A stretch of 14,073 nt of DNA from Phycisphaerales bacterium UBA7812 (GTDB lineage: Bacteria; Planctomycetota; Phycisphaerae; Phycisphaerales; UBA1924), in assembly GCA_002480345.1 (NCBI GenBank), contig DLBY01000046.1:1-14073 (forward strand). The letters are read 5' to 3'. Of this stretch, positions 6,153 through 11,583 are shown in pieces (the first letter of the stretch is position 1; the number at the start of each line of letters is the position of its first letter). A model generated the notes under the pieces. The model did no database searches. It worked only from the letters and a program-made list of their open reading frames with translations, and was not told where the DNA came from. Both the position numbers and the translations under genes were made by a program.

Positions 6153-7067
6153 ATGACCGAGAACGCAGCTACACCAAGCGCCGTGCACCCGGGCGCCCGC
6201 CTCCGAGAACTCATGGCTCAGGGTGTCGTCGCCGCCCCAGGCGCATTCAACGCCCTCGTCGCGCGCGCCGTCGCGAACGCGGGCTTCCACGCCTGCTATG
6301 TGTCCGGCGGGGCAACCTCGGTTGCCGCGGGAGTCCCCGATGTCGGGCTGCTCACCCTCGACCATTTCTCCCGCATCGTGCGAGAAGTCGTCACGGGATC
6401 GGGGCTGCCCACCATCGCGGACGCGGACACGGGCTTCGGCGAAGAAGAGATGGTGCGTCGCACGGTCATCGAATACAACCATGCCGGCGCCGCGGGGCTC
6501 CACCTCGAAGACCAGGTCTTCCCCAAGCGTTGCGGGCACCTCGACGGCAAAGCACTCATCCCGGTCGATCAGGCGGTGAGCAAGATCGAATGGGCGGCAA
6601 GGGCATCCCGGGACTGCTCGAACGGAGACTTCATCATCTGCGCTCGCACCGATGCGAAGGGTGTCGAGGGATTCGACGCGGCGATCGACCGTGCCGAGGC
6701 CTATGTGAATGCGGGCGCCGCGATGATCTTCCCGGAAGGGCTCTCCAGCGAAGAAGAGTTCGAGGCCTTCGCGAAGACGCTCCGTGAACGGTTGGGCGCG
6801 ACACGCGTGCGACTGCTCGCGAACATGACCGAGTTCGGCAAGACCCCCATCATCCCCCTGGATCGGTTCGGCGCCATGGGCTACGACCTGGTCATCTATC
6901 CCGTCACCACGCTCCGTGTCGCGATGGGCGCCGTCGCGAGGGCCCTGGGCACGCTGCGGGAGCACGGGTCCGTCGAGCCGTTCCTCAACGAGATGCAGAC
7001 GCGCCAGGAACTCTACGACCTCGTGGGATACGCCCCCGGGACACCCTGGGCGTTCCCGGCGCGATGA
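6153..7067 (+). CDS. prpB: 2-methylisocitrate lyase (PrpB)
   Basis: 304 residues, the normal length for PrpB. The enzyme splits 2-methylisocitrate into pyruvate and succinate, the last step of the methylcitrate cycle for propionyl-CoA. Visible family marks are APGAFNALVARAV (28-40), YVSGGATSVAAGVPD (49-63), the metal-binding ADADTGFGE (89-97), the catalytic loop PKRCGHLDGK (124-133, Cys127), CARTDA (163-168), NMTEFGKTP (224-232) and MQTRQELYD (281-289). The KRCGH and TEFGKTP forms favour methylisocitrate lyase over isocitrate lyase, which is also much longer; another PEP-mutase-family lyase cannot be fully excluded. No prpC or prpD is in the window, so it stands alone. The frame is open upstream of 6153, but the family N-terminus and the 5-base-spaced -10-like box support this start. 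Confidence 0.88.
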   Translation: MTENAATPSAVHPGARLRELMAQGVVAAPGAFNALVARAVANAGFHACYVSGGATSVAAGVPDVGLLTLDHFSRIVREVVTGSGLPTIADADTGFGEEEMVRRTVIEYNHAGAAGLHLEDQVFPKRCGHLDGKALIPVDQAVSKIEWAARASRDCSNGDFIICARTDAKGVEGFDAAIDRAEAYVNAGAAMIFPEGLSSEEEFEAFAKTLRERLGATRVRLLANMTEFGKTPIIPLDRFGAMGYDLVIYPVTTLRVAMGAVARALGTLREHGSVEPFLNEMQTRQELYDLVGYAPGTPWAFPAR

Positions 7068-7201
7068 GACGACGATCCGCGGGGGATACGGGCGAAACCC
7101 GCCGGGCCCCTTTCCCATAGACCCTCGCATGCGGGGCTGCGCCACCGCTTTGATCTTGGGAGAACGCCCGAACCACCCGTGTGAAGAAGAAGGAGACCGC
7201 C

Positions 7202-7600
7202 ATGCGTCGCATCACACTCGCCGCCGCCGCCCTGACCGCCGCCCTCGCCCTGCCCGGCTGCCTCATCATCGACGGCTCGTCGTCTCACGGGTCCTCATAT
7301 TCGGGACACGGCGCGACCAACAAGATCGCCTTCGACCAAATGGTCGCGGCGAACACCCAGAACCGCATCGGAGAGCCCAGCGAGGTCGTGCTGGGCCGTT
7401 TCCCCGCCGAGCACATCTCGCTCGTTCATTCCGCGAAGACCGAATCCGGCGCGGACCTTGCGGTCTACAGGGTGTTCGCCCGCGAACGAAACAAAGGAAC
7501 GCGCTTCGAGCGGTACCTCGTCTTCGAGAACGACAGCCTTGTCATGCTCACGGATGATGAAGGGCTCGTCGGCGCCCGGTACAACTACCTCGCGGACTGA
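7202..7600 (+). CDS. Small hypothetical lipoprotein
   Basis: 132 residues with a lipoprotein signal (MRRITLAAAALTAALALPGC, lipidated Cys20). A short Ser/Gly/His-rich spacer (DGSSSHGSSYSGHG) leads to a small domain at about 40-132 (FDQMVAANTQNRIGEPSEV, LAVYRVFARERNKGTRFERY, VFENDSLVMLTDDEG). I do not recognise the family; the ending resembles small bacterial outer-membrane lipoproteins whose strands carry charged and aromatic residues, but this is only an impression. The ATG at 7202 is chosen because AAGGAG lies about 7 bases upstream and the signal peptide begins there; an in-frame GTG at 7181 would add residues before the signal. It begins 134 bases after prpB, and the GNAT gene follows after 33 bases. 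Confidence 0.78.
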   Translation: MRRITLAAAALTAALALPGCLIIDGSSSHGSSYSGHGATNKIAFDQMVAANTQNRIGEPSEVVLGRFPAEHISLVHSAKTESGADLAVYRVFARERNKGTRFERYLVFENDSLVMLTDDEGLVGARYNYLAD

Positions 7601-7618
7601 GCGCCGACGACTCGGCGC
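7601..7618 (+). terminator. Hairpin directly after the small lipoprotein stop codon
   Basis: GCGCCGA (7601-7607) and TCGGCGC (7612-7618) form a perfect 7-bp stem with a CGAC loop, starting at the base after the TGA. No T-run follows, so termination would be weak; it may instead stabilise the upstream mRNA end. The GNAT start codon lies 15 bases further on. Confidence 0.4.
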
Positions 7619-7633
7619 GCCAACGATCCCCGC

Positions 7634-8191
7634 GTGCAACCGTCCATCCGACCGGCTACCGAATCGGATATCGCCCGCATCACGGCGATCACCAACGACG
7701 CGATCGAGCGATCGACCGCGCACTTCGCGACCGATCCCGATGATCCCGCGTCCGTGCTCGCGAGCTTCCGCGCGGATCGGGACCGGTACCCTTGGTTTGT
7801 CGCGGAAGACCAAGCTGGGTGTGTCATCGGGTTCAGCCGCGCCGCGCGATGGAAATCCCGCGGCGCGTACGACTGGACCTGCGAATCGGCGGTGTATCTG
7901 TCGCCCGAAGCACGCGGGAAAGGACTCGGGCAGCGCCTCTATGAGCGTTTGTTCGAGGAACTCGAACGCCGCGGTTTCCGCTGCGTCCTCGCAGGCGTGA
8001 CGATCCCGAATCCGCCGAGCGAGCGCCTCCACGAAGCGGTCGGCATGAGGGTCGTGGGGGAGTTCCCCGCCGTCGGTTTCAAGCAGGGCAAGTGGCTCGC
8101 CGTCCGCTACTACTGCTTGAATTTCGGGGGTGAGGCGCCGCCCGCCCCGATCTCCGTGACCGGCCGCTCCGCGGGCGAAGGACGCCGGTAA
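7634..8191 (+). CDS. GNAT acetyltransferase, phosphinothricin acetyltransferase-like
   Basis: 185 residues. The N-terminus IRPATESDIARITAITNDAI is the standard opening of the GNAT fold, so the GTG at 7634 is the natural start and the next Met is far inside the domain. The acetyl-CoA pyrophosphate loop is RGKGLGQRLYERLFEEL (94-110), preceded by the beta-4 strand SAVYLSPEA. The segment GVTIPNPPSERLHEAVGM (121-138) followed by VGFKQGKWLAVRYYCL is typical of the phosphinothricin/methionine sulfoximine N-acetyltransferase branch, which acetylates amino-acid-like amines; the true substrate cannot be read from sequence. The last 20 residues or so are a loose tail. AACGAT lies 6 bases before the GTG, a weaker version of the leaderless arrangement seen elsewhere. 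Confidence 0.85.
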   Translation: MQPSIRPATESDIARITAITNDAIERSTAHFATDPDDPASVLASFRADRDRYPWFVAEDQAGCVIGFSRAARWKSRGAYDWTCESAVYLSPEARGKGLGQRLYERLFEELERRGFRCVLAGVTIPNPPSERLHEAVGMRVVGEFPAVGFKQGKWLAVRYYCLNFGGEAPPAPISVTGRSAGEGRR

Positions 8192-8200
8192 ACGCGGCGT
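8182..8200 (+). repeat. Short inverted repeat spanning the GNAT stop codon
   Basis: ACGCCG (8182-8187) and CGGCGT (8195-8200) form a 6-bp stem with a 7-base loop that holds the TAA stop codon of the GNAT gene. The TACGAT box of the next gene follows 4 bases later. It may help end the GNAT transcript or be chance in GC-rich DNA. Confidence 0.25.
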
Positions 8201-8203
8201 GGA

Positions 8204-8209
8204 TACGAT
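8204..8209 (+). promoter_or_regulatory. -10-like box TACGAT upstream of the PH-domain gene
   Basis: TACGAT lies 24 bases before the ATG at 8234 and 12 bases after the GNAT stop. The gene also has a strong Shine-Dalgarno sequence (GAAGGGGAAG, 8221-8230). This suggests the PH-domain gene can be transcribed independently of the GNAT gene. Confidence 0.45.
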
Positions 8210-8233
8210 TTCTGAGCGAAGAAGGGGAAGACC

Positions 8234-8806
8234 ATGTCCAAGCACGCCGTTCTGCTCGAGGGGAAGATCGATCGCCGGGTCAAACTCTACTGGCTCTGGG
8301 CGACGCCCATCGTCTTCGCCTGCACCATCGTGCTGATCCCGCTCATCCCGATCTACCTGCTGATCGCCTGGTTCCTTGTCGATAAGTACATCGACAACAT
8401 CGAGTGCACGCTGACCGAGCGGACCCTCATCATCAAGAAGGGCATCCTCAACAAGGTCGAGTCCACGGTCCCGCTCGAGAAGATCACCGATCTCCAGATG
8501 TTCCAGGGGCCCGTGATGCGATTCTTCGGGCTCAAGGGCTTCCGCGTCGAAACCGCGGGCCAGTCCTCGGGGCCGGGAGGGCATCTCGTCAACATGATCG
8601 GGATCGTCGACACCGACAATTTCCGCGAAGCCGTGCTCTCCCAGCGAGACGAACTCTCCGAGGGAAGGGCCAGCAGACGGGACGCCAGCGGCGCAACCTC
8701 AGGAGGTTCCCGGTCACCCGAGACCGGCGAACTCGTCGGGCTCGCGCGGGAAATCCGAGACAGCCTCGCAAGGATCGAGGCCGCGTTCGACCGAACGGGC
8801 GGCTAA
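8234..8806 (+). CDS. PH-domain (bPH2/DUF304-type) membrane protein
   Basis: 190 residues. After a short charged N-terminus, residues about 18-49 form a long hydrophobic stretch (YWLWATPIVFACTIVLIPLI, then PIYLLIAWFLV), enough for two close membrane passes or one long one. Residues about 52-137 match the bacterial PH domain bPH_2: NIECTLTERTLIIKKGILNK, then VPLEKITDLQMFQGPVMRFF and GFRVETAGQ. The C-terminal 50 residues are a Gly/Ser/Arg-rich linker and a short helix (REIRDSLARIEAAFD). Such proteins sit in the cytoplasmic membrane; the exact role is not established. The ATG is fixed by GAAGGGGAAG just upstream. Its TAA overlaps the cinA stop codon on the other strand. Confidence 0.85.
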   Translation: MSKHAVLLEGKIDRRVKLYWLWATPIVFACTIVLIPLIPIYLLIAWFLVDKYIDNIECTLTERTLIIKKGILNKVESTVPLEKITDLQMFQGPVMRFFGLKGFRVETAGQSSGPGGHLVNMIGIVDTDNFREAVLSQRDELSEGRASRRDASGATSGGSRSPETGELVGLAREIRDSLARIEAAFDRTGG

Positions 8807-10179
8807 TCCAACTCGCGTTCCTGTTCGCCGAGCAACATCATCTCCGTCCCCGCCAACCGGAGGCGGAGCAGACCGAGCGCCGTGTTCACGCTCCAGGAGC
8901 GGATCGCGCCGCGTCCTCCCTTGAACACGAACCGCCTTGCCTCTCCCGAGATCACGCCCTCGGGCTTCCTCGACGCGCAGCCGATCCACACCGTGCCGAC
9001 GGGCTTGTCGTCCGAACCGCCGCCCGGGCCCGCGATCCCCGTCACGCTCAGCGCATGGTCGGCACGGATGCCCGATGCCGCCAGCCGCTCGAGCGCGCCG
9101 CGGGTCATCGCCCGGGCGCACACGCCGCTCACCGCACCGTGCTCCGCGATCACTTCATCGGGCACGCCGACCATCGCGTTCTTCATGTCGTTCGAATAGG
9201 TCTGCCACCCGCCGACGAACACATCCGAAGAGCCCGCGATCGCCGTGACCGCGCCGCCGACGAGACCGCCGGTGCAGCTCTCCACGACCGCGAATCGCTC
9301 CCCGCGATCCCGGAGCATCTCGACGACCGTCTGCGCAAGTGCCTCCTTCGTCTCGCCCGCGCCGCTTTGCGTGACATCACGCGCCGCGAAGACGATCCCT
9401 CCCGCGTTCGAGGCCTCAAGCCGCTCCCGAACCTCACGCTCCGCGTTGTTCAGCGCCGCGGTCGCCGAGTCCGCATCGGGCCCGGTCGCTCGGATGCGGC
9501 AGGTCACCACCCCGAGACTCGCGGTCGTCCCGACAACGGGAAGGCCCCGCGCCCCCCGATCCCGGTCCATCAGGTCATCCAGGATCTCCGCGAGCTTCGA
9601 TTCTCCGAGCCCGAAGGTCATCAACAGCCGCGCACGCGTGACCCCATCCGCGAGCGTGCCCGCGAACGGCGCGACGAACCGCTCGAACATGGGACGCATC
9701 TCGTGCGGCGGTCCCGGCAAACAGAAGATCTCCGCTCCCCGCCGCTCGTCACGAACCCGGATCCCGGGGGCCGTCCCGTTGGGATTCTCGAGCGCCGCGC
9801 CCGACGCCGGGCGCAACGCCTGCACACGGTTGATCGAGGGCAAGCCGCCCCGTCCCGCGAACCAGCGCTCGAGGTGCTCGATCGCATCCCCATCCTCGAC
9901 GAGCGCGGCGCCGAGGAGCGTCGCCAGCGCCTGCCTCGTCAGGTCGTCGGCGGTCGGCCCGAGCCCCCCCGTGCAGACCACGAGGCCCGCCCGCTCGCCC
10001 AGGCGTCCAAGGGCGTCGCGGATATCCCCCAGATCATCCGAGACCGTGGCATGCTCGACCGCTCGCACCCCGAGCGAGAACAACCGGTCCGCGATCCAAC
10101 GAGAGTTGGTGTCCAGCGTCTGCCCCAGCGCGAGTTCATCGCCGATGGACAAAATCGCAGCCGCCGCTCGTGGTGCCAC
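8803..10179 (-). CDS. cinA: CinA, competence/damage-inducible protein with NMN amidohydrolase domain
   Basis: 458 residues, a full two-domain CinA. The N-terminal MoaB/MogA-like domain (about 7-175) shows ILSIGDELALGQTLDTNSRW, VVCTGGLGPTADDLTR and CLPGPPHEMRPMF. A middle region follows at about 180-265. The C-terminal domain (about 280-440) has VVESCTGGLVGGAVTAI (298-314), WQTYSNDMKNAMVGVP and SVTGIAGPGGGSDDKPVGTV. This domain deamidates nicotinamide mononucleotide (PncC activity) for pyridine nucleotide recycling; the N-terminal domain in some members hydrolyses ADP-ribose. The start is a GTG at 10179, three bases after the thiS stop and in the same frame, so translation is probably coupled to thiS. 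The stop overlaps the stop of the PH-domain gene on the other strand by three bases. Confidence 0.93.
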   Translation of the reverse strand: MAPRAAAAILSIGDELALGQTLDTNSRWIADRLFSLGVRAVEHATVSDDLGDIRDALGRLGERAGLVVCTGGLGPTADDLTRQALATLLGAALVEDGDAIEHLERWFAGRGGLPSINRVQALRPASGAALENPNGTAPGIRVRDERRGAEIFCLPGPPHEMRPMFERFVAPFAGTLADGVTRARLLMTFGLGESKLAEILDDLMDRDRGARGLPVVGTTASLGVVTCRIRATGPDADSATAALNNAEREVRERLEASNAGGIVFAARDVTQSGAGETKEALAQTVVEMLRDRGERFAVVESCTGGLVGGAVTAIAGSSDVFVGGWQTYSNDMKNAMVGVPDEVIAEHGAVSGVCARAMTRGALERLAASGIRADHALSVTGIAGPGGGSDDKPVGTVWIGCASRKPEGVISGEARRFVFKGGRGAIRSWSVNTALGLLRLRLAGTEMMLLGEQERELD

Positions 10180-10182
10180 CGC

Positions 10183-10383
10183 TCAACCCCCGCCCACGAG
10201 CGTGACGATCTCGACCCGGTCGCCGGGCTCCAGCACCCGGGCGTCCCGCTCCGCTTTCGGCACGACAACGCGGTTCACCTCCGCCGCGCAGATCGCCTTC
10301 GCAAGCCCGAGATCCTCGACCAGCGCCGCGACCGTGCATCCCTCCGCAACGCTCCGAGACTCGCCATTCACGATGATGTCCAT
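10183..10383 (-). CDS. thiS: ThiS, sulfur carrier protein of thiamin synthesis
   Basis: 66 residues, the usual ThiS length. It shows the ubiquitin-like pattern MDIIVNGESRSVAEGCTVAA, LVEDLGL, AAEVNRVVVPKAERD, LEPGDRVEIVTLVGGG. The C-terminal Gly-Gly end is adenylated by ThiF and then carries the thiocarboxylate that gives sulfur to the thiazole of thiamin through ThiG. MoaD is the related alternative, but the length and the VEIV...GG ending fit ThiS better. No thiF, thiG or thiO is in the window. The ATG at 10383 has TACCGT 5 bases upstream and no Shine-Dalgarno sequence. It is the first gene of a pair with cinA. Confidence 0.88.
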   Translation of the reverse strand: MDIIVNGESRSVAEGCTVAALVEDLGLAKAICAAEVNRVVVPKAERDARVLEPGDRVEIVTLVGGG

Positions 10384-10388
10384 ATCCG

Positions 10389-10394
10389 ACGGTA
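10389..10394 (-). promoter_or_regulatory. -10-like box TACCGT, leaderless-type promoter of thiS-cinA
   Basis: On the minus strand GCG-TACCGT is followed by CGGAT and the ATG at 10383. The arrangement closely resembles prpB, which reads GCG-TACGAT then CCGGC and ATG. No Shine-Dalgarno sequence is present. Confidence 0.45.
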
Positions 10395-10461
10395 CGCCCG
10401 CGCCCCGCATCCCGGCCCGCCGATCGACCGAATTCAACTGAAGGAGTGTGCCTCGGGACGG

Positions 10462-10467
10462 TACGAT
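10462..10467 (+). promoter_or_regulatory. -10-like box TACGAT upstream of the unknown lipoprotein gene
   Basis: TACGAT lies 30 bases before the ATG at 10498. Only a weak Shine-Dalgarno candidate (CGGAA, 13 or so bases before the ATG) is present. It sits in the 114-base divergent gap shared with thiS, where nothing else stands out. Confidence 0.4.
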
Positions 10468-10497
10468 GCCCCCGCTCCAACGGAATCCCACGCGCAG

Positions 10498-11577
10498 ATG
10501 CGACGCCAGACACCCCCATCTCCGATCCCCGCCGCCCGTGCCGTTGCCCGCTTCCTGTGCGGGCTCCTCGCGGCCTGCTCCCTCGTCGCGTGCGATCAGT
10601 CGCGGGCCAACTACCCCGCCTCCTCCCCCGAGCAGGCGATCGATTCAGCCCAGCAGATGATCCTCAACGGAGACGCCGACAGGCTGACCGATCTCGTCTA
10701 CGCCGAGAACGAGGAGATGCGCTCGTTCCTGAACCAGGTCGGGAGCCTGCTCGCGGCGCTCCAGCGACTCGGAGAGGTCGTCGAGACCCGTTTCCCCGAT
10801 GAACTCGCCGCGTTTCGCGCCGAAGCGGAGAAAGCCGCCGCCGAAGGACGATCCAATCCGCTCCTGGCGCGCCTCGTTGCCGCACGCTCAACATCCCGCA
10901 ATCCCTCTTTCGGCGTGAGCCAGATCGACCGGGAGGGCCTCACGCTCGACACCGGCACCAAGGACCGGCGACCCAACCGACCGGGTGATTTCCTCGCCGG
11001 TCGCGCTTCGGATTCCCAGCGGGAGGTCATCAACGGCATCATCAAACAACTGCTCGCGGACCCTTACCGCTGGCTCGCCGAAGGGCGTGACCGGCTCGGC
11101 ACGATCTACATCGCCGATGACAAGGTCGCCCTCACCTGGGATGACAAGCCCATCCTCCCCCCGTTCGGCCTCTCGATGATGCAGGAAAAAGGCCGATGGT
11201 TCCTCGTCGCGCCCACTTCCTATCCGGGCGTTCGGATGGTCATGCCCCGCAGCGCCGACGAGTGGTACATCTGGGGAAGCATGGCAAAGACGCTCGAACG
11301 CGTGGTCATCGATCTCGAGCGCGATGTTCGCTTGGGGCAGGTCCGCAACATGACCGACCTCGCCGATACCGCAACCGAGAAGGTCGCGATCCCCGCGATG
11401 CTCATCTTCTTCGCCTACGGCAACATGATGGAAGCGCGAAAGGCGGAGGAAGAACCAAGCCAGCCCGCCGCTCCCGAACCCCGCAAGGGGGCATCGCCCC
11501 GCGAGCGCGACGCGAACCAGCCGGATCCCGATCCGCGAGTTACCCCCGCCTCCGAGCCCGACGACGACGCGCCGTGA
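10498..11577 (+). CDS. Hypothetical lipoprotein
   Basis: 359 residues. The N-terminus is a lipoprotein signal with two possible lipoboxes, LAAC (Cys27) and LVAC (Cys32); the second is the better fit because it precedes the polar run DQSRANYPASSPEQAI. Residues about 45-115 look helical (SAQQMILNGDADRLTDLVY, LLAALQRLGEVVETRF), as in lipoproteins that begin with a small alpha-helical domain. A central region has KVALTWDDKPILPPFG and EKGRWFLVAPTSYPGV, which may be beta. Residues about 263-312 are helical, and the last 45 are a Pro/Glu/Asp-rich tail. I do not recognise the family. The same frame is open for 2 kb upstream opposite cinA, but that part is arginine-rich shadow; the signal peptide places the start at 10498. 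It ends 6 bases from the lptD stop. Confidence 0.75.
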   Translation: MRRQTPPSPIPAARAVARFLCGLLAACSLVACDQSRANYPASSPEQAIDSAQQMILNGDADRLTDLVYAENEEMRSFLNQVGSLLAALQRLGEVVETRFPDELAAFRAEAEKAAAEGRSNPLLARLVAARSTSRNPSFGVSQIDREGLTLDTGTKDRRPNRPGDFLAGRASDSQREVINGIIKQLLADPYRWLAEGRDRLGTIYIADDKVALTWDDKPILPPFGLSMMQEKGRWFLVAPTSYPGVRMVMPRSADEWYIWGSMAKTLERVVIDLERDVRLGQVRNMTDLADTATEKVAIPAMLIFFAYGNMMEARKAEEEPSQPAAPEPRKGASPRERDANQPDPDPRVTPASEPDDDAP

Positions 11578-11583
11578 AGGTGT

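Noticed and set aside
7079..7102. GC-rich stem after prpB as a terminator
   Set aside because: Only 4-5 bp can pair with loops of 5 or 14 bases; too weak to claim, although TTT follows a few bases later.
7295..8584. Minus-strand frame of 429 residues opposite the small lipoprotein, GNAT and PH-domain genes
   Set aside because: Three well-supported plus-strand genes with family motifs occupy it; its composition is typical of antisense shadow in GC-rich DNA.
9245..10441. Plus-strand frame of 398 residues opposite cinA and thiS
   Set aside because: Ser/Arg/Pro-rich shadow of recognised genes.
10440..10460. AAGGAG followed by GTG as the start of a small plus-strand gene before the unknown lipoprotein
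   Set aside because: The resulting frames are Arg/Pro-rich, overlap the lipoprotein gene, and lie upstream of its -10-like box.
8404..10497. Long open frame continuous with the unknown lipoprotein, starting 2 kb upstream
   Set aside because: The upstream part lies opposite cinA and reads as an Arg/Pro/His-rich shadow; a lipoprotein signal peptide begins at 10498.
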